64,000 nt of DNA, taken from Batkoa obscura (lineage: Eukaryota; Entomophthoromycota; Entomophthoromycetes; Entomophthorales; Batkoaceae). Each line of letters starts with the position of its first letter. The stretch's first letter is position 1. The position numbers were made by a program, and so were the translations under genes. The DNA lies in assembly GCA_030770535.1 (NCBI GenBank), contig JASVEC010000011.1, positions 62,001-126,000 of the forward strand, read 5' to 3'. Positions 34,343 through 45,736 of this stretch are shown here, piece by piece. A model generated the notes under the pieces. The model saw only the letters and a program-made list of their open reading frames with translations, was not told the DNA's origin and did no database searches.

Positions 34343-35635
34343 TTCTATATAAATAGAATAAAAAGGAGAAGATCAATAAGTTAGTTATACATAATAGAAG
34401 AATAGAAATAAAGATTACTTAAATGTTTTCAATTTTTAATAATAAAAAAGAAGATAAAAAAATACTAATAATAATATTAAGGATTGTTTTTATATACTTT
34501 ATTGTCTACTTAGGTGACGTATGAAAACAAGTTCATTAGATAATTTTTATCTATTTCTTTTTTTCTACCCTTAAAATTTTATTTTTATAATAATTTTATC
34601 CCTTAAAAATAATAATTGAACATGGTATCATCAATGATGTTTTATTGGAATTTTAAAAGGGATTTCGTCATCATCGTTAAATGACTAATAATAACTGATT
34701 ATTTAAGATGATTGAAGGTAATGATTGGTCAATTGAGATTTCTAATTTTAGTTAATTACTTAATTTTTTGCGTGTTGCATTTTAAGCCATGTTGTTATTA
34801 CTATTATGAATATTAAGGATAGACTTAATTTTGAGGATTAAGATCAATAAGAAAATTATAATTTTTGTTCAATTTATAGGTTGATTATTTAAAATAATAA
34901 TAACATAAATGTACTTTATTTATTAGTTTAATCTTTTAATTTATTATCATATGAATTTTAGTTCAAGTTGAAGCTTTTCAATAGTCTATAACTTTACAAG
35001 TTTGTCTTAAAGAAGCTCATCTACATCTATGAGTCTTCATGTAAATTACGAATCTATTGCTTTTAATGTTACATGTTGTTATAAGTTATTCTTGTTATTT
35101 AATTTATTTAATAATTTATATAGGACTTATAATTGTAGTTTGAAAGTTTTTTAATTTGAGTTAAACGAAGTATGAATTGAGGTCATAACCTATTAGTTTC
35201 ATGATTCATGTTTAGTTTTCTTATTGTATTGTTTAATGTTATGAGAAGTTCTATAGAAATAATTAAAGGCAAAGCTTGAAGTATTTTATATTAAATTATT
35301 TAAAAAATCATAAAAATGAATTTAAATTAATAATAGTAAATAAAATAACGCTTTTTTTAAAATAATTCTTATCTTTATTTAATATTTATTTAAAATTTTA
35401 TTATACTATCATTTTAATATTATTATTTTGTGGAATCATTGTTTAAATTATTTTAAAATAAAGTGCAAAAATCAAAACCTAAAAATGAATATAAAAATCT
35501 AATTTTTTTTTTTTAAATTTCTATCTATTATAGTTAATTCTCAAGTAAACCACATATCATTTTATTGATTTAATTAAATTAATCATTCCTTCCCTTCAAC
35601 ACAACTTAGTTTTGAAACACTTTGACTTCAAAAGC
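34343..35635. other. 1.3-kb divergent intergenic region
   Basis: Between Hsp20 gene 2 (leftward) and the short-chain dehydrogenase (rightward). No gene seen. It contains the TATA-type and CRE-like elements listed separately. Confidence 0.6.
34488..34522 (-). promoter_or_regulatory. TATA-type element and CRE-like site upstream of Hsp20 gene 2
   Basis: On the minus strand, ATAAAGTATATAAAA (34488-34502) repeats the 14-mer found before Hsp20 gene 1. Twelve bases further upstream, ATACGTCACC (34512-34521) contains a TACGTCA core like a CREB/ATF-type stress site. The TATA lies about 146 bp before the ATG, implying a roughly 100-nt leader. Confidence 0.5.
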
Positions 35636-36567
35636 ATGAACATATTAACCATTGTCACTGGGGCTTCACAAGGAATTGGTAAAGCATGTAGTGAATTATT
35701 AATCAAAGGAGGAAGTAGTGTTTTAGGAATAGCAAGAAATGAATCATTATTAAAAGAAATTCAACAACAACATTCCAACTTTCATTATATTGTAGCAGAT
35801 ATTTCGGATGATAATAAAATTAAAGAAATAATTGTTTGGGTAAAAAATAATCAATTTGATCAGATTAATTTAGTTAATAATGCTGGGTAAGTTAAAATGA
35901 GAAATATAGAAATTATATAAATGGTATACTAATAATAGTAATTGTTTAGATTAATTGAGCCCATAAAACCTATATTCGAATTAACTAGAGATGAGTTAAC
36001 AAAGTAAATTCAACCTTGTTCAATCTACAAAATAAATTAATAATTAATAGAATCTTCAATATCAATGTCATTTCCTTAATAAATCTCACTACCAAATTAT
36101 TACCTTATTTAAAAGAAGGACGTATTATTAATTTAAGTTCTGGAGCCTCTATAAAACCAACTTATGGATGGTCCGCTTATTGTATGAGTAAAGCAGCAAT
36201 TAATATGTTTTCTCAAGCTTTAGCTTTAGAACATCCTAAAATTTTTAATTTAGCTTTACGCCCAGGGGTAGTGGATACTGAAATGCAAAATGAAATTCGA
36301 ACTAAAGGTAAGTGTTTTGTTTTGTACCATTTTTTTGAAGTGAATAGAGACTAATAAGAGAATTCTTTTCTTATGTGTTTAGGTGTAACTGGAATGAGTA
36401 AAGTAGATCATGAAAAATTTAACAATTTAAAAGTTAATAATCAATTATTATCTCCTTATCAACCAGGGGAAGTAATTGCTAACCTTATATTAAGTAAGAA
36501 TTTACCTTGGGAATTAAATGGTAAATTTATTTCTTGGGATTCAGATGAATTAAAAAACTTAATTTAA
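35636..36567 (+). CDS. Short-chain dehydrogenase/reductase (sepiapterin/benzil reductase-like)
   Basis: Four exons (35636-35886, 35950-36003, 36051-36307, 36383-36567) encode 248 aa starting MNILTIVTGASQGIGKACSE. TGASQGIG is the classical SDR cofactor loop. The Arg in GIARNES after strand 2 suggests NADP(H). NNAG stabilises the central sheet. The catalytic set is N in FNINVIS, S in INLSSGAS, and YCMSK (YxxxK). LRPGVVDTEMQ follows as in yeast Irc24/YIR035C and sepiapterin reductase-type enzymes. All catalytic residues are present, so an active oxidoreductase on a small carbonyl substrate is expected; the substrate is unknown. An upstream non-ATG extension was rejected. It converges on GPAA1 with only 80 bp between stop codons. 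Confidence 0.9.
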
Positions 36568-36647
36568 ATTAAGTAAATAAAATAAATAAAGGTAAAAATG
36601 AAATTTGTTCATTTATTCATTTATTCAATTTTAATATGTTTAAATTA

Positions 36648-39226
36648 TTATAAATTTAAACAAGTTAAAAAAAAGATTAAATTCAAAGGAAGATGACATA
36701 TAATAATACTGATAGGAAGCCAAGAAGAAATCATTAAATGATTAGTTAACAATAATTCTAAATTCAAATTCAATAAATATTTCAATATTAAAAAAATCAT
36801 AAATGGATTAATTAAAACAATTAAAATAAGTTTAATTATTTTAAACTTATTAAAATGTAATAATATTAATGAATAAGGTAATGTAGATATTGATAATAAT
36901 AAAGATAAACCTGTATTTAAAGGAGCTATTAATATAGTTATTAAAGATGAGAAAAACAAGGTGATTAATTGACTATCTTTAAATCCATTTAAATTACTAT
37001 TAATTATTAATTGTTGAATTAAGAATCCTATGATATAATTTGCTATTAATAATAATAATAATTTATTATCAAACTAAATTAAAATTCAAAAATTAATATA
37101 TATTAATAAGTATATTTAATATAATATAACTTACTGTTAAAAATGATAAAATAGGTCTTGTTATTAATATATAAGATAATAACGTTAAACTTAATGATAA
37201 TATAAATAACAATAGTCCTTTATAATTACCATAAAAATGAATTTTTGGTATTATTAATTCATTTTCAAATTGATTTAAATTTTGTTGATAATTAAATACA
37301 TTCAATTCTTTTTTATCTTCTTCTTTTTCTTCCTTTTCATTTACTTCCTTTTCATTTTCTTCCTTTTCATTTTCATTTTCTTTTTCATTTTCTTTTTCAT
37401 TTACTTCTTCCTTCCCTTCCTTCTTTTCCTTTACTTGTTTGTTACCATCCTTTAAATTTCTTTGATTATCAGCCTCAAATTTCCTTAATTTTAAAACAGC
37501 AATTAAAATAGGTAATAAACCCAATATTAAAACAACAATAATATAATGTGTTAATGGGATATAACGAGAAGCATTAACATAAATATAAAAATGGGTAGAA
37601 TGATGGAGTCTTTCCAATAAATTATTTAAACTACGAAACATTGATTCAATTATCCTAATTAAATATTATGTAATAATTAAATATTATATAATTAAATATT
37701 ATTATATATTTACCATCCTAAATTTTTAAAATAAATATCTTTATTTATACCTTGATTTCCTTTAATTGTTATTGTACTAACACCATAACTAAAAAATAAT
37801 TAATAAACTTAAACTCATAAAACAAATTCAATTAACTCTTACTTTAAAAATAAACCATGATAAGAACTTGGTAAACAGAATGCCATATATTTTAATTGAG
37901 TAAACATGGTAATTAACCGATTACTGTTTTCAGATAATTCTTTTCTTGGAGGTTCATACATATAATGAGTAATTTGAAAATCATCACAGATTTCTGCTAT
38001 TGTTGAAACTAAATCCATATTAGGTAATTGTCCGTTAGGACCATCTAATAATTTATTATTTAATATAATCAAAATATTATTATTATTAATAAATTTACCA
38101 TAATAAAAAGATAAAGAATCATAACCTTCTGAATTATTTGGAAAGTCTAAACTTACTGCCATTTGAATTTCACTACCTATAATAGCTAAATTTTCTAAAG
38201 AAATGTAAATATAATTGATTTTTAAATAAGATATATAAATAATTACCTGCTCCTTCAATTGTATTAGAAGTATAATAAGCATTTAACCAAATTTGAGATG
38301 CAATTAAACCATTATCAGTGATAAGAAAAATAATATCTTTAGCCCAAAAATTACTAGCTAATATTATATAAAAATAAAAAGTAAATTTATCAATACATAT
38401 ATTAAATAATAATGATAATTTTAAACTTACTTGAAAATTGTTGAGCTAAAGATAATAATAGTGCTATTCCATAAATATTATCTAATTTATGATTAGCATT
38501 CTTATTTCTTAAATAAAATTATATTCTAATATTTTACCTTTTCCACTTTCAATGCTTGAATTCCAATCTGTGCTTAAAACTAATGCTTCGGTACCATCTC
38601 CGCGTGGAGCTTTTAAAACTGCATATGTATTAATACCTGAAATGGGCTTTATAAAAAAATTTAAATAAACAAATTACAGTAAAAAAGAAATGATAAAATT
38701 TACCTTCTGATATTGTTTATTTGGTAAATCATAACTTTGTGTATAAGTTAGAAAACCAAATTTATTGAATTGTTCAACTATATACTTTGATTTACTATAA
38801 AAAAAGATGAAATTATTAATAACTATTATTTGAATAGATTAGATTTATACTTACAGTTCACTATCACTGTCTTTAATAGCTGTTAAATCTTGTTGATATT
38901 TTTCAGCTAAATCAACTTGATCACTACTATAATACACCCAACCCTAATAAGAATTAATTGTTATTATAAAATGGAATACTTTTTTTATATATTACCGAAT
39001 TGATCAACAATGCATTCTCATCCACATAAATACCTTTTAAAGCTGGATCCGAAGTTAATAGAAATAATGCTAATATCCCTAATAATGCCCATACCCAACT
39101 ATAAGAAAGTTTTATCAGTTTTTGTGTTTGATTAGTTGTTGTTGTTTACCTTATTAATATTACGGTTTTGTTACTGGGTTGAAATAATAATATTTTCGTT
39201 TTTATTTTTTCAAGTTTAGTCGTCAT
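36648..39226 (-). CDS. GPAA1: GPI transamidase subunit Gaa1/GPAA1
   Basis: Multi-exon minus-strand gene from ATG 39226 to the stop at 36648. The N-terminus has basic residues then one membrane span (LLGVWALLGILALFLLTSDP), followed by a lumenal M28-peptidase-like domain: NTYAVLKAPRGDGTEALVLS, NIYGIALLLSLAQQFS, WAKDIIFLITDNG, EIQMAVSLDF and CLPSSYHGLFLKYGVSTIT, a pattern typical of Gaa1. Several C-terminal spans complete it. Gaa1 is part of the GPI transamidase in the ER, with Gpi8, Gpi16, Gpi17 and Gab1, and recognises the GPI lipid. An insertion of about 60 residues of Glu/Lys/Asn repeats (NEKENEKENENEKE) lies in the first loop after the second membrane span and is not expected in the family. 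PIG-C, another GPI-pathway gene, is one gene away. Confidence 0.87.
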
Positions 39227-39571
39227 GAAATTTTAATAAAAGAAAAGTTAATGTCAAAGGGAAAAAATCGAGTTTTTTTATAAGTGAATTTTTCAAATTT
39301 ATTTTCTTATCTTTAATAAGTTAATTAGTTTTAGTATTTTTAATAATTAACATTGTACATATAATATTAATATTAATATATGAATATATAAAGTTAATTT
39401 TAATTATCTATTATTACTAATAATATTTATTCTTATAAAATCCTATTAATAATATCTATTAAATAAAAATTTCGATTCTTATTCTTGAACTTTTGATTTG
39501 TTTAAACTCAAATTATAAGCAATTTGAAAAAATCAACTTTTATTTTGATTAAAATCAACCAAGTTACAACT
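39227..39571. promoter_or_regulatory. Bidirectional intergenic region between GPAA1 and MIA40
   Basis: 345 bp separate two divergent start codons. AT-rich, with no coding frame. It contains both promoters, but no specific motif is recognised. Confidence 0.5.
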
Positions 39572-40036
39572 ATGACACATACAGAAACCAATGGCAAAGA
39601 TAGCGTCTTATTTATTGACGAAGAGACCTATACTCAATTACAGGCTGATCATCCACCGGAAAGTTTAGCTGAAATCAATTCAGCAGTCGATCCAGAAACA
39701 GGGGAAATCAATTGGGATTGTCCTTGTTTAGGTGGGATGGCACAACCACCTTGTGGTTCTTTTTTTAAAGAAGCGTTTACTTGCTTTTTGACTTCTACTG
39801 AAGAACCAAAAGGTATTGATTGTGTTGAAAATTTTAGAGCTATGCAAGATTGTATGAGGCAGTTTCCAGAAATTTATGCTGATCAATTGGATGACGAAGA
39901 TAAAGAGAAAGTAGATAAAGAAGATAAAGAAGAAGTTAAAGAAAACGAAGAAACTTCAACACCTACAGATTCTGAATTTACTCAAGTTTCGGATGAAAAT
40001 AGTCCATTGATTGCTGAAGAAACTGATAAACAATAG
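39572..40036 (+). CDS. MIA40: MIA40/CHCHD4 mitochondrial intermembrane-space import oxidoreductase
   Basis: Intronless 154-aa protein; ATG 39572 (MTHTETNGKDSVLFIDEETY) is the first ATG of the frame. It shows the complete Mia40 pattern: the redox CPC motif (Cys50-Pro-Cys52 in NWDCPCLGGMAQPPCGSFF), then Cys61/Cys71 and Cys84/Cys94 as a twin CX9C coiled-coil-helix domain. Mia40 oxidises incoming twin-cysteine proteins in the intermembrane space and is recharged by Erv1/ALR. The protein lacks the N-terminal presequence and membrane anchor of yeast Mia40 and so resembles the short soluble human CHCHD4. The last ~50 residues are very acidic (KEDKEEVKENEETSTPTDSE). Confidence 0.95.
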   Translation: MTHTETNGKDSVLFIDEETYTQLQADHPPESLAEINSAVDPETGEINWDCPCLGGMAQPPCGSFFKEAFTCFLTSTEEPKGIDCVENFRAMQDCMRQFPEIYADQLDDEDKEKVDKEDKEEVKENEETSTPTDSEFTQVSDENSPLIAEETDKQ

Positions 40037-40274
40037 ATGAAGAAAAAAGTTTAAATGGTAGATATATTAAAGTTTTAATTTAATATTAATCAATAAATAA
40101 AAATATAGGATTAGAGTGCTATTATCAATTTTATCTTATCTTTTTTATTTTGTACCATTATTTTACTAATTTTGTATAAATTCTAATATTTAAATTATTA
40201 AATTAAATGATTATTTTTGTTATTATAAACATTATACTCATAATTAAAATATACACTAATCAATGCTTATTTTT

Positions 40275-41444
40275 TTATTTTAAATTATTTTCAATTGCAG
40301 GTTTAGCTTCATCCCAAGGTCCCGAGATAGCATTCTTATATTTTAATGAATAAATCATACCTGCTGGAAATACAAGGATTATTAAAATTACAATAAAACA
40401 ATAAAGCAAAATCCAATAATAAGAATCACTCCATTCTTTGATTAAATATAAGATAGCTGATGATAAGATGATGGATAAACATAAACATGTTTTAGGGGAG
40501 AAATGCTAAAGAAAGAAAAAAAGTCAGTTTATGAGTTGAAATTATAATGAAAAAAGCAAGATGAATTCAATAGAATATTATTAATTACCCTTAAATGTCT
40601 TTCAGCTGCTGGAAATAAAGCAAATGTAACAATCGAAATGGATAATATACTAGCTACTTTTAAAGTGGATAATATACTAACTTCTTCTAAAGTGGATTCA
40701 GGTTTTGATGCTAATAAAACAGAACCAAAGATAGCAGCATTAATAGATATAGTACCAGGGAATCTATTTTTTAAATAAGAGTTATTATCTATCTCTTCTA
40801 ATATTAATTGTAAAAAACAAACTTACACAATATCCATACAATTTTCACTCGAATAATCATGCCAAATAGCATTAATAGTAAAGGCCAAAGTAGCTAAGAA
40901 CCAGATACTATCTTGCGATATATCCAAAGTTAACGTTTTTAATAAGGGGGATAAACCAAAGATAACTACTATTATTAACAAACCGCTTTTTATTGTAGCT
41001 TCAACTATTATTTCATTGATATAAAATTAATAAATAAAAATGATAGTAAATAAAACAAAACTTACGATCAATATAAGTTTCTTTATGAGCTTTCCTCATC
41101 GAAAGATACCAAAAGAAATAAGCAATTATAGTAAATATAAAAGCAAAATTCAATACCAAGCTGGGTTGCCATACATTAGTTTTGATTTTAAAAAAGGTAA
41201 ATACAAATAAAATGATTTTATTTAAGTGAAGTAATATTGTTACTGATGCTTGAAAACATAAATAGCTTAATGTATATCGCCGAACATTTACTGAAATTTA
41301 GACTTTAGTTTATTTTTTAAATACTTTTTTTTTTGAGACTAGAATACCATTTTTCCTCAACAAATTCAAAAACGTAGCATCCGTATAATTATCTGGATAA
41401 GGTTGTTTTTCATATAAGATTCTACGCCATTTAGGTTTACTCAT
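40275..41444 (-). CDS. GPI2: PIG-C/GPI2 subunit of GPI-N-acetylglucosaminyltransferase
   Basis: Multi-exon minus-strand gene from ATG 41444 ([20 protein letters not shown]) to TAA at 40275, about 280 aa. [20 protein letters not shown] followed by FLNLLRKN matches human PIGC ([28 protein letters not shown]). [20 protein letters not shown] matches [20 protein letters not shown]. The end [15 protein letters not shown] matches HGPWDEAEI. Multiple hydrophobic spans lie between. The subunit is part of the ER complex (PIG-A, -C, -H, -P, -Q, -Y) that adds GlcNAc to phosphatidylinositol, the first GPI step. It is divergent from the ATAD2-like gene with only 140 bp between start codons. Confidence 0.92.
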
Positions 41445-41584
41445 TCTAATTTTTTACAATACACCATCACTTTAGAACCATTTACTCACTTTAACACTTC
41501 ATTTTTATTGCAAAAATTTAAACTTTGCAATTTTTCAATGAAACAACATAGTTCTAATTCTTCATTTTTAGCCTTCAAAAAAAA

Positions 41585-43863
41585 ATGAATCAAAACAATA
41601 GCAGCAATAGTACAAATGGAAGGAAGTTAAGATCTAGTTTGCGTTCTAAAGAAAGACAAAATCATAATATACCAATTTCGCCAGTGTTTAGAAGATCCAC
41701 TCGATTATCAAGTAGATTTGAAGCCGATGAAAAAGATAAATTGTCAAATAAAAGATTATTAAGTCCAACTTCGGATAACGATGGAATTAGTATAAAAAGG
41801 TTGATGAGTGTTAATGAAATTTCTTCTGATGAATATCGAGATGAAGACGAAGTATATCAACTTGAGAGCAAAGGAGAAGGTTATTTATCTGAGGAGACAA
41901 TTGGTAATTTAAATTTGATATTTTTTAAATTTATTACTTAATAACAACAGAAAATAAAGAGCCCAAAAAGAATATTGAAAAAGAAAATGTTAATAATAAA
42001 AATGACAATAAAAAAACTGAGCCTATTGTCAAGTTTAATTTAGAAGACGAAGACGAAGGTAATGAAGAAGATACTTTAGGACAAGAATACTACCTCCCTT
42101 TAAACGCAGCAGAAATAATAGAATCTCGTCCAGATATTAAAATACCATCAAAACTAAGCTTGCCAACATCAACATCAACATTTACTACTTCTCTTTCAAA
42201 AGTTGGTGGCCTAGATCCTCATATTTATAAAATAAAAGAATCAATTGTATTACCCATTTTATACCCCGAGTTTTGTAAACAATATAATATTATATCTTCA
42301 AGGGGTATTTTATTCCATGGCCCACCTGGTACAGGAAAAACATTTTTAGCTAAATCATTAGTGCATGAGTGTTCCAAAGAAAAAGTACCCATTGCCTATT
42401 TTCATGTGAATAATGCGGATATCTTAAGTAAATGGGTAGGTGAATCTGAAATTCGATTGAAAAAGATCTTTGAAACAGCGAAATTATGGGCCCCAAGTAT
42501 AATATTTTTTGATGAAATTGATGGACTTGCGCCTATTAGAGATGAAAATGATCGACCTAGTGCTTCTTTAGTATCTTCGTTATTAGCTTATATGGATGGA
42601 TTTAAAGATTTAGGTAAAGTATTAGTGATTGGTTCTACTAATCGAATTGAAGCTATTGATCCCGCTTTAAGAAGACCTGGTAGATTTGATGAAGAATTAT
42701 ATTTTGCTTTACCAAATTTAGAAGCTAGAAAATCAATTATTAATGCTATTACCAATTCATGGCCAATACCATTAGATAAACAAGTTATTGAGAAAATTGT
42801 TAATTTAACTAAAGGATATAGTGGAGCCGATTTAAAATCTTTATGTGATAAAGCGGTAGTGACGTCATTTATTCGAAGAAATCCAAATACATTTGATAAA
42901 GAAATTGGAGCGAGTAATATAGATTGTTCTACTATGAAAATTGAAGAACATGATTTTATGATAGCATTAAAGAAAGTAACTTCTGTATCTCAAAATTTAA
43001 TTGGTATGAAATGTCAATCAATAGTACCACCTTATGATAAATTATTAAATCCAATGGTAGAAGATGTATTAGAAGCAATCAATGAAGATTTAGAAGAGAA
43101 TAATATAATTATGAGTGAAAATTTAGTACCAAAAGTAGTAATTATTAATGGAAATTCTGGGGTTGTACAAAATTTAATATTATCATCTACATTAAATAAT
43201 TTAGAAGATTATCGTATTGTAATGATTGATTTAACACAACTTTGTATACCAGATGATGTTACTGGTTGTAAAGAATTAAGTCTTATACTTAATGGATCCC
43301 AATTTTATTCTATAAAAACATTATTTGTTATAAAAGAAGTTAAAATATTACATGTTTATTGCTCCCAATTAATTACTATATTACGTAATTTTATGTTATC
43401 GCCTTGCAAAAAAGGATCGGTTACCTTTTTAATTACATGTGATAAATTAAAGGATATGAGCTTTTATTTTAAAGATGTAATTGGTAAAGTGATTCAAACT
43501 AATGATATTTATCTAGGAGTTAAAGCTCCCTTTGTTGAATCTTTATTAAAAGAATATTTTGATCTAAGAATAGTAAATGATAATAATATTGATGATAGCT
43601 TATCTAAAGAGAATGGTTTTGAAAGTATAGAAGAAGAAAAAGAAGAAACAAGTTATAATCAATGCTCTCTTCCTAATCTTTGTTTAAGTAATATTATGTA
43701 TGCTATGGAAGGCTTAGAAGTTCAAGATATTATTAAATTTAGCATTTGTCTTAAATTGGAACTTATTGAACCTTGTTATACTGCTTTAAGAAAACAAATT
43801 GAACAGGTTGCTAGTGAATTTAAAAAAAGTAAAAAAAGTGGTATTCAATATATTCCACTTTGA
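41585..43863 (+). CDS. ATAD2/Yta7/Abo1-type AAA ATPase lacking a bromodomain
   Basis: Two exons (41585-41903 and 41951-43863) give about 743 aa. The N-terminus is basic, Ser/Arg-rich, then acidic (DEDEGNEEDT), as in histone-binding Yta7. AAA1 is complete: VGGLDPHIYKIKESIVLPIL, GPPGTGKT Walker A (~residue 230), LSKWVGESEIRLKKIFETAK, FFDEIDGLAPIRDENDRPSA Walker B, GSTNRIEAIDPALRRPGRFD with Arg finger, and YSGADLKSLCDKAV sensor 2. The WVGESE and EIDGLAPIR strings are specific to ATAD2/Yta7. A degenerate AAA2 follows (VVIINGNSGVVQNLILSSTL), without Walker motifs, as in the family. The protein then ends (SKKSGIQYIPL), where relatives carry a bromodomain. The family loads or evicts H3-H4 and shapes nucleosome density. 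No downstream exon with bromodomain features was seen before striatin. Confidence 0.9.
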
Positions 43864-44201
43864 AAGGGATTTGAATGTTGATATTGTTTTTTATGGATTT
43901 ATGTATGTTGGTGTAATAAAATTAAGCTTATTATTTATTATTTTATTAATATTTAAGTTTATTTTTTAATTCTAACGTCATACATTTTTATTTTTTAATT
44001 AATATTTCTTAATAAAATTGAGTTTCAAGCATGTATTCGATATTAACAAATTACAATTTTTAACATTTCATAATATTAGCCATAACAGCTAACACTTGTA
44101 ACAACATTAACCAATAAAATTGCAATTGAAAATCTACTCACTCTATAATAAAAAAATTATAACTTTTAAATTTTAGCTTATTAAAATTGGATAATTAAAT
44201 A
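43864..44201. other. Intergenic region, no gene seen
   Basis: 338 bp of AT-rich DNA between the ATAD2-like gene and striatin, both rightward. I looked here for a missing bromodomain exon and found none. Confidence 0.6.
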
Positions 44202-45693
44202 ATGAGCAGTCGATTGGGACAAGCTAATAATAGTAATAATAATAATGGTTTGTTAAATAATTATAATTTGGGAGGTGTATTACACTTTCTTCAAGCGGAA
44301 TGGCGTAATTTTGAAAAACAAAGAGTGGAATGGGAAATTGAAAGAGCTGAATTATCGGTAATTATAGAATTGGGATTTAAATTTTAATTATGACGATTAA
44401 TTATTAATTTTCATTAGGCAAAAATAGCTTCTTTAGAAGGTGAAAGAAAAGCATCAGAATCTGTTAGAAATGATTTATTAAAAAGGATTAAAATGTTAGA
44501 GTTTGCTTTAAGACAAGAGAGGTGATAATTTTCTATTTTCTAAAAATTAAAGATTATTTTTAACGGAGTAATTTTTAAAGGGGTAAATTATTATCCAATT
44601 CTTCTAATATCGAACGCGGTGAAAGTCCATCTCCTTCAGTATCTAGTAGTAATAGCTTAAGTTTAAAATAATATCAAAGTTAAAATTAATATTCTTTTTG
44701 TTTTTAGTTGCCTCACCTGTCAATTATGCTAAACATATATTAAAGACCAGAAATTCTTCTGCTTCTTTAGGGGGACAAAAAAGTAAATATAGGAAAGATA
44801 AATGTAGAGAAATTTTAAAGATGTAAACTTCTTTTACAAATTAGTATTTAGTAAATAACCAATTTTATTAGGTGTCTTGAAGAGTTAAATACGATTCCAT
44901 CTACTTTACCACCAGGAGGCGTATACAATAGCCCATTTATGGAAAGTAGAAATGAAATAAAAACAAGTGAAAGCGAAGAAAGCATGATTAATAAATACAA
45001 TAAAGTAAACAATGATCGAAAATCTAATTTATCAATTGAAATCAGTAATGAAGCGCCACCTGAATTTATCAGTAGTCCATTACCACCCGAAATATTAAAG
45101 AAACCAATGGCAACAACAACAATTACAGTAATTGAAAAGAATAAAGCAATACCAAGGAATAAAAATAATAATAAAAATGCGGATGGAGAAGAAGAAAGTG
45201 AAGAAGAAAAAAGAAAAAAAAGAATTACGGTTATTGTACCCGAAGATTATAATGGGGTTATCTTTGATGATATGGGTCATTCTCCATTAAATAATGAAAA
45301 TATGGCGGATCCCGATTTGGACCCAGTGCCTTTTGAAAAAAATGAAATTGAAAAAGGGGAAGAGGTATTGGATTATTCGGTTAGTTTTAATAAAAATATT
45401 ACAAGTTTGAGTTATAATGCTTTGAATTTAGATTGCTTCACTCTCATCATCGGCAGCTAATAAATTATCATCTATTCTTAAAGCTTTGGGTAGAAAACAA
45501 GACGAGGAAGGAAATAACGGAAGTGAAACTGGTAAGTTTTTATTATGTTATATAATGAATATAAATATAAATTTTTAATATTTTTAATTTAGTTAAAGAA
45601 AATGAAAACAATTTTTTAAATCAAGAACCTAGTTTAAATATTGATAGTGATATCTCATTACCACTTTCACCAGTAAGTTTTAAATTATGAATC

Positions 45694-45736
<43 letters not shown>

